The position numbers and the translations under genes were made by a program. This document shows, piece after piece, positions 1-7,691 of a DNA stretch of 37,145 bases. The notes beneath the pieces were generated by a model. It was not told the DNA's origin and ran no database searches. It saw only the letters and a program-made list of their open reading frames with translations. Numbering within the stretch: position 1 is the stretch's first letter; each line of letters starts with the position of its first letter. The stretch lies in contig CANQVA010000018.1 of the NCBI GenBank assembly GCA_947627175.1, forward strand, positions 1 through 37,145, in the 5' to 3' direction. The DNA comes from an uncultured Ruminococcus sp. GTDB lineage: Bacteria; Bacillota; Clostridia; Oscillospirales; Ruminococcaceae.

Positions 1-102
1 CAGATTTTTTGATTTGTGACAAAAATCAAAAAGCATAGGGAAAAAGCTATCAGATGCTTTGATGATATGCTTTTCAACTCTTGTTTTGGTTTCCTTTGTC
101 AT
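1..102 (-). CDS. tnpB: TnpB-family RNA-guided nuclease, 5' end only (runs off left edge)
   Basis: Thirty-four codons read on the minus strand from an ATG at 102 to the window edge. The protein begins MTKETKTRVEK and then matches the N-terminus of the complete TnpB at 19602 with only two amino-acid differences. Codons 10-33 are identical at the nucleotide level to that copy. A TTGGCA/TACAAT promoter with 17-bp spacing lies upstream at 148-176. Only the N-terminal wedge region is visible, so neither the RuvC domain nor the element's right end can be judged. It belongs to the same lineage as the 19602 gene, is a second copy of that element, and may be intact outside the window. Confidence 0.8.
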   Translation of the reverse strand, partial: MTKETKTRVEKHIIKASDSFFPMLFDFCHKSKNL

Positions 103-147
103 CTTCCATCACTCTTTTATATTCTGAATTTTTTTTTGCCATTTTTC

Positions 148-176
148 ATTGTATCATATTTTATATAAAATGCCAA
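148..176 (-). promoter_or_regulatory. Sigma-A-type promoter of the left-edge tnpB
   Basis: On the minus strand TTGGCA (171-176) and TACAAT (148-153) are separated by 17 bp and sit about 45 bp before the ATG at 102. The equivalent position in front of the 19602 copy also carries a promoter with a 17-bp spacer, although the sequence between promoter and start has diverged. Confidence 0.55.
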
Positions 177-431
177 TACTTATTTTTTATATTTTTAATA
201 TTATTTTTGATTATATTACTATTCTACACGGTATTTTAAAAAAAGTCAATAACTTTCATATTTTGTACCAATTTGTAATAATTTGAATTTTTAGTGACTG
301 ACTTTAATATCTGTTTATACAGACTGAAATATAATATAATACAACTCAAAAAAACGGCGTGTAGGCGTGTATTCCTCTATATTTCGGAAAAAATGGCGTG
401 TAATCGTGGCGTGTGGGGGACGTGTAATGAA
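177..431. other. Long intergenic stretch between tnpB and folD
   Basis: About 250 bp without a supportable gene. The first part (177-350) is very AT-rich and holds overlapping TATAAT-like hexamers at 330-340 on the plus strand, without a good -35 partner. The second part (356-426) is a locally GC-richer patch carrying five copies of an octamer close to GGCGTGTA. It ends in the hairpin at 432-465. A 79-codon frame crosses the area but runs through the terminator into folD antisense, so I do not call it. Confidence 0.5.
356..426 (+). repeat. Cluster of five GGCGTGTA-like octamers
   Basis: Copies are at 356-363 and 364-371 (exact and tandem), 395-402 (exact), 408-415 (last base changed) and 419-426 (second base changed). 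Spacing is irregular, so this is neither a CRISPR array nor a simple tandem repeat. It contrasts with the AT-rich surroundings and stops just before the hairpin downstream of folD. Its function is unknown: protein-binding sites, part of a short transcript, or decayed mobile DNA are all possible. Confidence 0.6.
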
Positions 432-468
432 AATAACCTGACATCAGACGTAATGACAGGTTATTTTT
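432..468. terminator. Intrinsic terminator downstream of folD, possibly bidirectional
   Basis: A 9-bp perfect stem, AATAACCTG (432-440) with CAGGTTATT (457-465), has a 16-nt loop and is followed by seven T on the plus strand. On the minus strand it begins 12 bp beyond the folD stop and is followed by a short T run. It therefore plausibly ends the M16-lgt-folD operon, although the stronger U tract faces right. Confidence 0.7.
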
Positions 469-476
469 TTCGGATT

Positions 477-1334
477 TTACTCAATTCCTGCCTGCTGTTT
501 TGCGGCGGTGAGAGTATTTTTCATAAGCATTGAAATTGTCATAGGGCCTACACCGCCCGGAACGGGTGTTATGTATGAGGCTTTCTTTTCAGCCGATTCA
601 AAATCAACATCTCCGCAGAGTTTGCCGTTTTCGTCACGGTTCATTCCTACGTCAATTACAACTGCACCTTCTTTAATCATATCGCCTGTAACAAATTTTG
701 CACGCCCTATTGCAACAACAAGAATATCAGCATTCAGGCATATTTCTTTAAGATTCTTTGTTTTTGAATGACATATTGTAACAGTTCCGTTTTTCTGAAG
801 TAAGAGCATAGCCTGCGGTTTTCCTACTATATTACTTCTGCCGATTACAACGCACTGTTTACCGGTTATATCAGTACCGGTACTTTCAATAAGTCTCATA
901 ACTCCGGCAGGAGTACAAGGAAGAAAAGAATAATTTCCTATCATGATATGACCGACATTTACAGGGTGAAATGCATCAACATCCTTTTCGGGTGAAATTG
1001 CATTTATAACAGCAGTTTCGTCAATATGTGACGGAAGGGGGAGCTGTACAAGTATTCCGTTCACTCTGTCATCACGGTTAAGAACGTTTACAAGGTCAAG
1101 AAGCTGTTCCTGCGTTGTGTTTTCGTCAAGAGCATATTCAAATGACTGAAAACCGACTTCTTCACAAGCCTTTTTCTTATTGTTTACATAAACTCTTGAT
1201 GCCGGATTGTTTCCGACAATTACAACCGCAAGACCTATTTTAAGCCCCTTTTCATCTCTCAGTTTTGCCGTTTCAGCAGCTACTTCAGCCTTTACAGCGG
1301 CAGAAACTTCTTTTCCGTTAATAATCTTTGCCAT
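477..1334 (-). CDS. folD: Bifunctional methylenetetrahydrofolate dehydrogenase / methenyltetrahydrofolate cyclohydrolase
   Basis: FolD interconverts 5,10-methylene-, 5,10-methenyl- and 10-formyl-tetrahydrofolate in the cytosol, using NADP(H). The 285-residue product has the usual family length. Visible family features are the active-site tyrosine-lysine region ([12 protein letters not shown]), the [11 protein letters not shown] block, the Rossmann segment GRSNIVGKP and the C-terminal PGGVGPMT signature. The frame is open further upstream, but I choose the ATG at 1334 because AGGAGGAG lies about 9 bp before it; the ATG at 1340 is too close to that site. The start lies inside the lgt 3' end (17-bp overlap), so translation is probably coupled. 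It is the last gene of the four-gene operon and is followed by the 432-465 hairpin. Confidence 0.97.
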   Translation of the reverse strand: MAKIINGKEVSAAVKAEVAAETAKLRDEKGLKIGLAVVIVGNNPASRVYVNNKKKACEEVGFQSFEYALDENTTQEQLLDLVNVLNRDDRVNGILVQLPLPSHIDETAVINAISPEKDVDAFHPVNVGHIMIGNYSFLPCTPAGVMRLIESTGTDITGKQCVVIGRSNIVGKPQAMLLLQKNGTVTICHSKTKNLKEICLNADILVVAIGRAKFVTGDMIKEGAVVIDVGMNRDENGKLCGDVDFESAEKKASYITPVPGGVGPMTISMLMKNTLTAAKQQAGIE

Positions 1335-2379
1335 TTTCATTCTCCTCCTGAATATCTTCTTCCGGTGTACTTTCATCACCGTCATTATCAATTATTGTAT
1401 CGTATTCTTCTTTATCGTCATCATCTTCTTCATCATCGTCAATATTCCAACGATTCTCTTTGTCAAGAAGAATACGTGATTCGTCCGTATTGCAATAAAG
1501 TATATATTTTTCAGGGTTACGCTTTATTGAAAAATACATTATTACCTGTACTATTATTGATGATATACATATTATAAGTGAAAATAGTTGTGATACTCTT
1601 ATATTGCCAAGCATAAGACTATCTGTGCGGAGACCCTCAACAATAAATCTTTCCGCACCGTACCACGCCATATACATGAGCAAAATCTGTCCGTCATACT
1701 TACGATGTTTTGAATATGTCGATAGTATAAGAAAACCGAGAATGCACCATACCGATTCATATAAAAAACAAGGGTGAACGGGTTCAAGATAATCGATATT
1801 AAGCATAGAGCCGTCTATATAATCAGAATTGACAAAAATTGTTTTCTGAATTGTACCGCCCGTCATACCGAAAATATTCCCGGTATTAGTGCCGAATGCC
1901 TCTTGATTCACGAAATTTCCCCAACGTCCCACGCCCTGACCTATCAGAAGACCGAGAACCGTTATGTCAAGCATGGGCAATAATTTTACTTTTTTAATCT
2001 TGCATATTATAATACCGACTATTAAAGCACCGATTATACCGCCGTAAATTGCAAGACCACCGTTTCGGGTGTTTATAATTGCAAGAAAATCGCCTTTATA
2101 GTAGTCCCAGTTCCATAATACATAGTAAGCCCTTGCACCGACTATTCCGCCAAGAATACCGCCTAATATAGGGTCAAAAGCTTTATCTGCATCAAGACCG
2201 AAACGTTTCATTTTCGGAATCACATAAATCATAGCAAGAATAAGTCCTAATGTTATAATTAAGCCGTACCACTGTATATCAATTCCGGCAATTCTGAATG
2301 CTGTCGGGTTTATGTTGAAAGACCAGCCAAGGCGTGGGAACTGTATTTCATAAGGCTTTCCTATTAAATTATCACACAT
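1318..2379 (-). CDS. lgt: Phosphatidylglycerol--prolipoprotein diacylglyceryl transferase
   Basis: Lgt transfers diacylglycerol from phosphatidylglycerol to the lipobox cysteine of prolipoproteins at the membrane. The protein is strongly hydrophobic with about seven membrane segments and carries the Lgt signature [17 protein letters not shown], followed by [11 protein letters not shown] and [15 protein letters not shown]. The start is placed at the ATG at 2379, which overlaps the upstream M16 stop by 8 bp and has a GAAGGTG ribosome site. At 353 residues it is long for the family. The excess is a C-terminal tail of about 50 residues very rich in Asp and Glu ([12 protein letters not shown]), which is not part of the catalytic core. 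The last 17 bp overlap folD. Confidence 0.95.
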   Translation of the reverse strand: MCDNLIGKPYEIQFPRLGWSFNINPTAFRIAGIDIQWYGLIITLGLILAMIYVIPKMKRFGLDADKAFDPILGGILGGIVGARAYYVLWNWDYYKGDFLAIINTRNGGLAIYGGIIGALIVGIIICKIKKVKLLPMLDITVLGLLIGQGVGRWGNFVNQEAFGTNTGNIFGMTGGTIQKTIFVNSDYIDGSMLNIDYLEPVHPCFLYESVWCILGFLILSTYSKHRKYDGQILLMYMAWYGAERFIVEGLRTDSLMLGNIRVSQLFSLIICISSIIVQVIMYFSIKRNPEKYILYCNTDESRILLDKENRWNIDDDEEDDDDKEEYDTIIDNDGDESTPEEDIQEENENGKDY

Positions 2380-3655
2380 TTTCCGCACCTTCAACAACAG
2401 ACATAACAAGTTTATCCTTGTCAAGTTCTGTACGGACGTATTCAAGAATAGTGTCACTCGTCATTTCAGAAACAGTGTTTATCACGTCATAAGGTTCTAT
2501 TCCCGACATATAGGCGTCAAGCATCATACTTGCAATGATGTCAACATTATTCAGCTGTCTTATAAGCGAGCCGTACATACATTTTTTAATTCTCTGGAAA
2601 TCCTTTTCATTTACTCCCTCATCTGACATACGCTTGACTTCTGAAATTATTGAATCTCTTAATTTTTTCGGGTCAGTTGATTCACCTGAAAAAATCACTG
2701 AAAAATAACCGTCACCGCAGAAAATTTCCGAACCGAAAGTTGAATTTATAATTTCCTCTTTGAGAAGTTTCTGATATATGTCGGAAGATGCATCTGTAAT
2801 AAGTGCTGTTGCCATTGTCAGAGCGACACTTTTTGTAAGTCTCTCCTGACCGTTGCAAGGTCTGCATTTATATCCGATATGGAAAATAGGAGTTCCTACG
2901 GGTTGAGTTTCATATATTTCAGATTGTACTATGCTTTCGGGTTCTTCGGGGAAAACTGTTTCAAGCCCTTTATCTTCACATTCTTTAAGGCATTCATCGC
3001 ATATTGAAAGCACTTCATCAGCGTTTACATTTCCTGCAATTGCAAGAACCATGTTATTAAGATTATAGAATGTATTATAACACTTGTAAAGCAAATCCGC
3101 ATCAATCTTTGCGATACTTTCTATAGTTCCCGCAATATCAATTTTTACCGGGTGGTTATGGTACATACAGCGGAGCATATTAAAAATTACTCTCCATTCG
3201 GGGTTATCGTTTGTCATCTGAATTTCCTGTCCGATAATTCCCTGTTCCTTGTCAACATTTTCCTTTGTGAAATAAGGTTTCTGAACAAAATCAAGCAGAA
3301 TACGCAGTGAATCCTGATAATTCTTTGAACAGCTGAATAAATAGCACGTTCTGTCAAATGAAGTGTATGCGTTACCGTTTGCACCTGTCTTTGCATAAAG
3401 TTCAAATACGTCGCAGTCCTCATTTTCAAAAAGCTTGTGTTCAAGAAAATGTGCTATTCCCTCGGGAACAACTGTATATTCTTTGTCATCTCTCATTTTG
3501 AACATTGTATTCACTGAACCGTATTTAGTACCGAAAAGTGCTTCTGTACTGCTGAAACCTTCCATTTCACATATATATATGTCAAGACCGCTCTTATGCT
3601 TTACATATATACAGCTGTCGCCTGTACGCTGACTTGTAATAACTTTTTTTTCCAT
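2372..3655 (-). CDS. M16-family (insulinase-like) zinc peptidase, YmfH type
   Basis: A 427-residue protein resembling the YmfH group of M16 metallopeptidases. The inverted zinc motif HFLEH is present at residues 69-73 and a downstream glutamate (QE144I, in GIIGQEIQM) fits the third zinc ligand, so this subunit should be catalytically competent. It is half of a pair: the preceding gene encodes a homologue without the motif, and its TAA overlaps this ATG by one base (TAATG). Two-subunit M16 enzymes built from one active and one inactive chain are well known. There is no signal peptide, so it probably acts in the cytosol. The physiological substrate is unknown. Confidence 0.9.
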   Translation of the reverse strand: MEKKVITSQRTGDSCIYVKHKSGLDIYICEMEGFSSTEALFGTKYGSVNTMFKMRDDKEYTVVPEGIAHFLEHKLFENEDCDVFELYAKTGANGNAYTSFDRTCYLFSCSKNYQDSLRILLDFVQKPYFTKENVDKEQGIIGQEIQMTNDNPEWRVIFNMLRCMYHNHPVKIDIAGTIESIAKIDADLLYKCYNTFYNLNNMVLAIAGNVNADEVLSICDECLKECEDKGLETVFPEEPESIVQSEIYETQPVGTPIFHIGYKCRPCNGQERLTKSVALTMATALITDASSDIYQKLLKEEIINSTFGSEIFCGDGYFSVIFSGESTDPKKLRDSIISEVKRMSDEGVNEKDFQRIKKCMYGSLIRQLNNVDIIASMMLDAYMSGIEPYDVINTVSEMTSDTILEYVRTELDKDKLVMSVVEGAENV

Positions 3656-4920
3656 TATTCCTGACTCTCCTTATCATACATAATATATATGCTGTCAAGA
3701 TTAAGTGAATTGGCAACCCTGACAATATCTTCTTTTACAACAGCTTTATATTTTTCAATTTTTTCCTGCGGTGTAATGATTTCCCCGTTACAGAAACATT
3801 CAAAATACCATGCGGAATATGATGACGGCGAATCACCTACCGCTGAAAGATTATTGTCAATACTTTTCAATGCACTTTCTATTTCCTCATCAGTGATATT
3901 TCCTTTTCTGATTTCGTCAAGCTGATGAATTATTTCTTCTTTAGCCTTTTCTATATTCTTTCTTTCAACGCCTACATCAACCATAATGGTTCCTTTTGCG
4001 TTAATAATCCTGCTTGAACAGTAATAGCACAGACTTAATTTTTCACGTACATTCATAAAAAGTTTTGATACAGGAGTTTCGCCCCATATTTTGTTAAGCA
4101 TCTTGACTGCATAAATATTTTCACAATCAGTCTTGAAGTTAAGAACCATTTTACATTGTCTTACATCAAATTCTTCCGATTCAGTGACAACTTCATTTTT
4201 CAGGGGGCTTGCATTTTCAAATAAAACTTTTTTGGGGATACGTTCTATTTTACTGAAATTTTCACGGAACATTTCTAAAATTGCCGGGTTTTCCTGCGGA
4301 GCGATATAATGAATTTCCACGGGGGCAGTTTTCAGAAGATTTATATATGATGAATAAGCCGTTTCAGGAGTTACAGCCTCTGCTGTTTCCTTTGTTCCGT
4401 AGCTTGTATTTTCAGCCGGTTCACCTTTGAAAGCTGTTTTTAAAGCCTGTGTTACGGCATATTCACGTTTACTGTTTATTTCAGCCTCTATGCGGTCAAG
4501 AAGTTCCTTTTTAGTAATTCTGAAAGATTCTTCATCAAATTTTCCGTCATTTACATTCGGACTGAAAACAGTGTCCCTTATGAGTGAAAGCATTTCGTTT
4601 TCAATGTCCTCACCGTCTATAGCGTAACGATTCAAAAGCCATGATGAACTTATTCCGAGAACTTGCACATCTCCTCTTTTTGCCGAAAAAGAAGCGAGCG
4701 ATGCACCATAAAGTGAAGAGAGTTTTTCATTAAGTTCTGAAAAAGTTTTAATTTTGCTGTTTGAATAGGTAATTGTATCTATACCCATTAAATTTGAAGA
4801 AACTTTATCTTCCGAAAGTTCTGTAATAAAACGCACTGCAAGGCAGGCTGTTTTGAATTTTTCGTCAATAACCGACGTGAAGCCGATATTTCCGTCAAGT
4901 TCGGTTCTGTTATACTTCAT
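3655..4920 (-). CDS. M16-family peptidase-like protein lacking the zinc motif, YmfF type
   Basis: A 421-residue M16-fold protein, first gene of the operon. The N-terminal half has the family's LSSLYGASL block, but where the HxxEH motif would be there is SSNLMGIDTITYSNSK, so it cannot bind zinc in the usual way. It is presumably the substrate-holding partner of the active M16 subunit encoded immediately downstream with a one-base overlap. GGGAG precedes the ATG at 4920, and a consensus promoter lies at 4985-5013. Assignment to the YmfF side of the YmfF/YmfH pair rests on length, order and missing motif. Confidence 0.88.
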   Translation of the reverse strand: MKYNRTELDGNIGFTSVIDEKFKTACLAVRFITELSEDKVSSNLMGIDTITYSNSKIKTFSELNEKLSSLYGASLASFSAKRGDVQVLGISSSWLLNRYAIDGEDIENEMLSLIRDTVFSPNVNDGKFDEESFRITKKELLDRIEAEINSKREYAVTQALKTAFKGEPAENTSYGTKETAEAVTPETAYSSYINLLKTAPVEIHYIAPQENPAILEMFRENFSKIERIPKKVLFENASPLKNEVVTESEEFDVRQCKMVLNFKTDCENIYAVKMLNKIWGETPVSKLFMNVREKLSLCYYCSSRIINAKGTIMVDVGVERKNIEKAKEEIIHQLDEIRKGNITDEEIESALKSIDNNLSAVGDSPSSYSAWYFECFCNGEIITPQEKIEKYKAVVKEDIVRVANSLNLDSIYIMYDKESQE

Positions 4921-4984
4921 TATCTTACACTCCCGTTATTTTATATTTTTTACAATATCACAAGTAAATTTTCCACTGATTTTC

Positions 4985-5013
4985 ATTATACTATCATATA
5001 ACCGTTTTGTCAA
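4985..5013 (-). promoter_or_regulatory. Consensus promoter of the M16-lgt-folD operon
   Basis: On the minus strand TTGACA (5008-5013) and TATAAT (4985-4990) match the sigma-A consensus exactly with a 17-bp spacer, about 65 bp before the first M16 start. It is back to back with the promoter at 5051-5079. Confidence 0.88.
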
Positions 5014-5050
5014 GTAAAAAACGGTAATAATAATACTTAATATTCTCCAC

Positions 5051-5079
5051 TTGACATCTACGCCATAATGATATATAAT
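5051..5079 (+). promoter_or_regulatory. Consensus promoter of the GDSL esterase gene
   Basis: TTGACA (5051-5056) and TATAAT (5074-5079) match the consensus exactly with a 17-bp spacer, 42 bp before the ATG at 5122. The two -35 boxes of this divergent promoter pair are only about 37 bp apart, so one regulator could affect both units, but no clear operator is visible. Confidence 0.88.
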
Positions 5080-5121
5080 CAAAGTGTACATAAAACTTAT
5101 TATTATACGGAGGTAAATTTT

Positions 5122-6507
5122 ATGAAAAAAATGCTTTCATTTATAATGTCGGCTGCGATGGTATTTTCTTCAGCAGTTGTTGCGGACGTTGCGGCAGAAG
5201 GCGAAAAAGTCGATAACATGGTTATTTTCGGTGACAGCATATCAACAGGTTACGGACTTGACCTTGAAACAGAATATACATATGGACAGATATGTGCCGA
5301 TTATCTCGGCTGTAACGTTGAAAATTATGCCGTTGATGGTCTTGACACATCAGAATTATGCACTATGCTTGAAGAACTCACCGACGAACAAAAACAGGCA
5401 GTTTCCGATGCTGATGTTGTAGTAGTTTCAATAGGTGGTAATGATATTATACACTACAGTTCAAAGAGTATTCTCGACTATGCCGCAAGAAGAAATTTAT
5501 TGAAACCTGAATACACGGCAGAGGACATTCCGGAAGACCCGGGTGTGAGTGCTTTAACACAGATGATAAACTTCAGAGGAGAAGGCGGACTTCAGGAATA
5601 TGCCGAAAGCGGTCTGCTTGCCCTCGGCGACCTTAACAAAGAATTAAAGGCTCTTTCCATGAATCTTCGACTTACAACGGGCGATAATGCTTACGGTGCA
5701 AATGAGGGTGTTATACATAATCAGATTATGCCGAATATAGACAAAGCCGTAAAAATGATTGATGCTGTAAATCCCGATGCAAGAATTATTGTTCAGACTG
5801 TATACCAGCCTTTGCAATTCTCTCCATACTTTATGGAATCTGAATACGGTTCGGGAAATTATGCTATGATGCTTACACAGCTTAGAGAAGATTTCAGGCT
5901 TATAATGGATACATTCAAAGAAGAATTACAGACTATAGAGGGAATAGAAATTGCAGATGTTCTATATCAGTTCACTTCGCTTAAAGAATCTTCCGATTCA
6001 TGCAACGCAACTCCCGGATATGCCCATTACTTCACAAATATAGAAGAACCGCTTGAACCCGAAACAGAAGGCGGTAAAACAAAAGATATTCACCCGAACC
6101 AGAAGGGACAGCTTGCAATTGCCGCAACAGTCCTTGATGTAATCGGAATTAAAAATACATCTCTTGATACTCTCTATGTAAAAATTTTCAATGATATTAA
6201 AGATAATGGATATTATCCCGCTATAGCATATAAAACATTTATGAACAACATTGACCTTGTGCCGGGTGACGTAAACGGCGACGGTCTGACAGATTCAGTC
6301 GATGCGACTGCCGTACTCAGTGAATATGCACTTGCTTCTACCGGTAAACAGACAACTTTCGACGAAACACAGAAAGTTATCGGAAATATAAATCATGACC
6401 AGTTTATCGACTCTGTAGACGCTACAATGATGATGATGTATTATGCAAAACTTTCAACGGGAAGTTCTATGGACGTATTTGAATTTCTCCACACAATTCA
6501 GGAATAA
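5122..6507 (+). CDS. Secreted SGNH/GDSL-family esterase with C-terminal dockerin
   Basis: A 461-residue exported protein. Residues 1-27 form a signal peptide (MKKMLSF...VADVAAEG). The SGNH hydrolase domain shows block I IFGDSISTGYG with Ser39, block III GGND at 105-108, and block V DIHPN with Asp322 and His324. Residues 381-447 form a dockerin with two calcium-loop repeats beginning DVNGDGLTDSVDAT and NINHDQFIDSVDAT. Such enzymes typically remove acyl groups from plant polysaccharides, and the dockerin would attach it to a cohesin-bearing scaffoldin; the actual substrate cannot be read from the sequence. The start is set by GGAGG at 5109-5113 and by the signal peptide, not by the upstream in-frame ATG at 5068. 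Confidence 0.93.
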   Translation: MKKMLSFIMSAAMVFSSAVVADVAAEGEKVDNMVIFGDSISTGYGLDLETEYTYGQICADYLGCNVENYAVDGLDTSELCTMLEELTDEQKQAVSDADVVVVSIGGNDIIHYSSKSILDYAARRNLLKPEYTAEDIPEDPGVSALTQMINFRGEGGLQEYAESGLLALGDLNKELKALSMNLRLTTGDNAYGANEGVIHNQIMPNIDKAVKMIDAVNPDARIIVQTVYQPLQFSPYFMESEYGSGNYAMMLTQLREDFRLIMDTFKEELQTIEGIEIADVLYQFTSLKESSDSCNATPGYAHYFTNIEEPLEPETEGGKTKDIHPNQKGQLAIAATVLDVIGIKNTSLDTLYVKIFNDIKDNGYYPAIAYKTFMNNIDLVPGDVNGDGLTDSVDATAVLSEYALASTGKQTTFDETQKVIGNINHDQFIDSVDATMMMMYYAKLSTGSSMDVFEFLHTIQE

Positions 6508-6521
6508 CCCTGTTTTCTGAA

Positions 6522-7634
6522 ATGAAAAAGATACACATAAAAAAAAGGTATTCAATACTTCTTGCAATATGTCTTATAATGGTTATTATAAATATCATTG
6601 CGAGAGTGTGTACACCGTTTGCAGATTTCTATACGGAAAAAATATTTCATTTTGTAACAATTCCATTTTCTTTCATAAGCGGAATATTTCCCTTTTCATT
6701 CGGCGAAATACTTATAATACTTGCGATTATTCTTGTATTCGCCGGTATTCCGCTTACTGTTATTCTTTTGATTTTCGGGAAAAATTTCCGCAGAAAAACA
6801 GTCGGTATTGCCTGCTTTATATATTTATTTGTTTTTACTTTTGTACTTTCAACAGAAACAATGAACTGCTTTATTATGTATCAATGTACACCTTTTGCTG
6901 AAAAATATCTGAATCCCTCACAGCATACAAGAAATCAGCTGATTGAACTCTATTCTTCTCTTATTGATAAAACAAATGAACTATCTGAACAAGTCCCACG
7001 TGACAGCATGAATTACTTTGAATATAACGGAGATGTAAACAAAAAGGCACGCAGTGCAATGAAAAAAGCAGGGGAAACGTTCCCGCAGTTAAGAGGATAT
7101 TACCCGAAAGCTAAACCCATACTTTTTTCTTACTTTATGAGTCAATCGCATCTGACGGGGATTTATTTTCCGTTTTCACTTGAGGCAAATTATAATGATG
7201 ATATGTGTAAAACAAATCTCCCTGAGACGGTATGCCATGAGTTTTCACACCTTAAAGGCTTTATTCAGGAAGATGAGGCAAACTTTATTTCTTTCTATGC
7301 AACAACACAATGCAGTAATGATATATGCTTTCAATATTCAGGATATATTGAAGCACTTGAATATGTACATAATCAGATTTATAAAAATAATATAACAGAT
7401 GCATTTTATCTTACGGATAATATTTCCGATAATGTAAAAAAAGACTGGTTCAGATTCATGCCCGATAATTATTGGGAGGAAAACAAGAAAAAAGAAGTTA
7501 TTCCGACAGAAACAGTAAGCACAGTTTCTACAGATGCACTTGATACAAATATAAAAATGAACGGCAGGACAGAAGGCGTTGAAACATATTCACTTATGGT
7601 TGAATTGCTTTTAGATTTCTATTATCCTGCATAA
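6522..7634 (+). CDS. DUF3810-family membrane protein, putative zinc metalloprotease
   Basis: A 370-residue protein. Three membrane segments occupy roughly residues 10-30, 60-85 and 93-112, followed by a large hydrophilic domain. That domain carries HEFSH at 239-243 inside ETVCHEFSHLKG, with EDEANF about eight residues later, an arrangement typical of gluzincin-like HExxH proteases with a glutamate third ligand. This matches the DUF3810 family, which has no established substrate. The ATG lies 14 bp after the esterase stop with only a weak ribosome site, suggesting coupling to the preceding gene. A shared terminator follows at 7638-7664. Protease activity is inferred from the motif only. Confidence 0.82.
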   Translation: MKKIHIKKRYSILLAICLIMVIINIIARVCTPFADFYTEKIFHFVTIPFSFISGIFPFSFGEILIILAIILVFAGIPLTVILLIFGKNFRRKTVGIACFIYLFVFTFVLSTETMNCFIMYQCTPFAEKYLNPSQHTRNQLIELYSSLIDKTNELSEQVPRDSMNYFEYNGDVNKKARSAMKKAGETFPQLRGYYPKAKPILFSYFMSQSHLTGIYFPFSLEANYNDDMCKTNLPETVCHEFSHLKGFIQEDEANFISFYATTQCSNDICFQYSGYIEALEYVHNQIYKNNITDAFYLTDNISDNVKKDWFRFMPDNYWEENKKKEVIPTETVSTVSTDALDTNIKMNGRTEGVETYSLMVELLLDFYYPA

Positions 7635-7637
7635 AAA

Positions 7638-7664
7638 AACAACCGAACACAAAGTCCGGTTGTT
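7638..7664. terminator. Bidirectional terminator between convergent genes
   Basis: AACAACCG (7638-7645) pairs with CGGTTGTT (7657-7664). An A run on the left and a T run on the right let the hairpin serve both the DUF3810-like gene and the GH5 gene, whose stops face each other across it. Confidence 0.88.
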
Positions 7665-7691
7665 TTTTGTTTTATTTAATTTTTAATTTAT

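Noticed and set aside
356-426. Possible CRISPR array
   Set aside because: The repeated unit is only eight bases with irregular gaps, no spacers of constant length, and no cas genes are in the window.
294-533. 79-codon plus-strand frame
   Set aside because: It crosses the terminator hairpin, ends antisense to folD, has no ribosome site and no protein-like conservation pattern.
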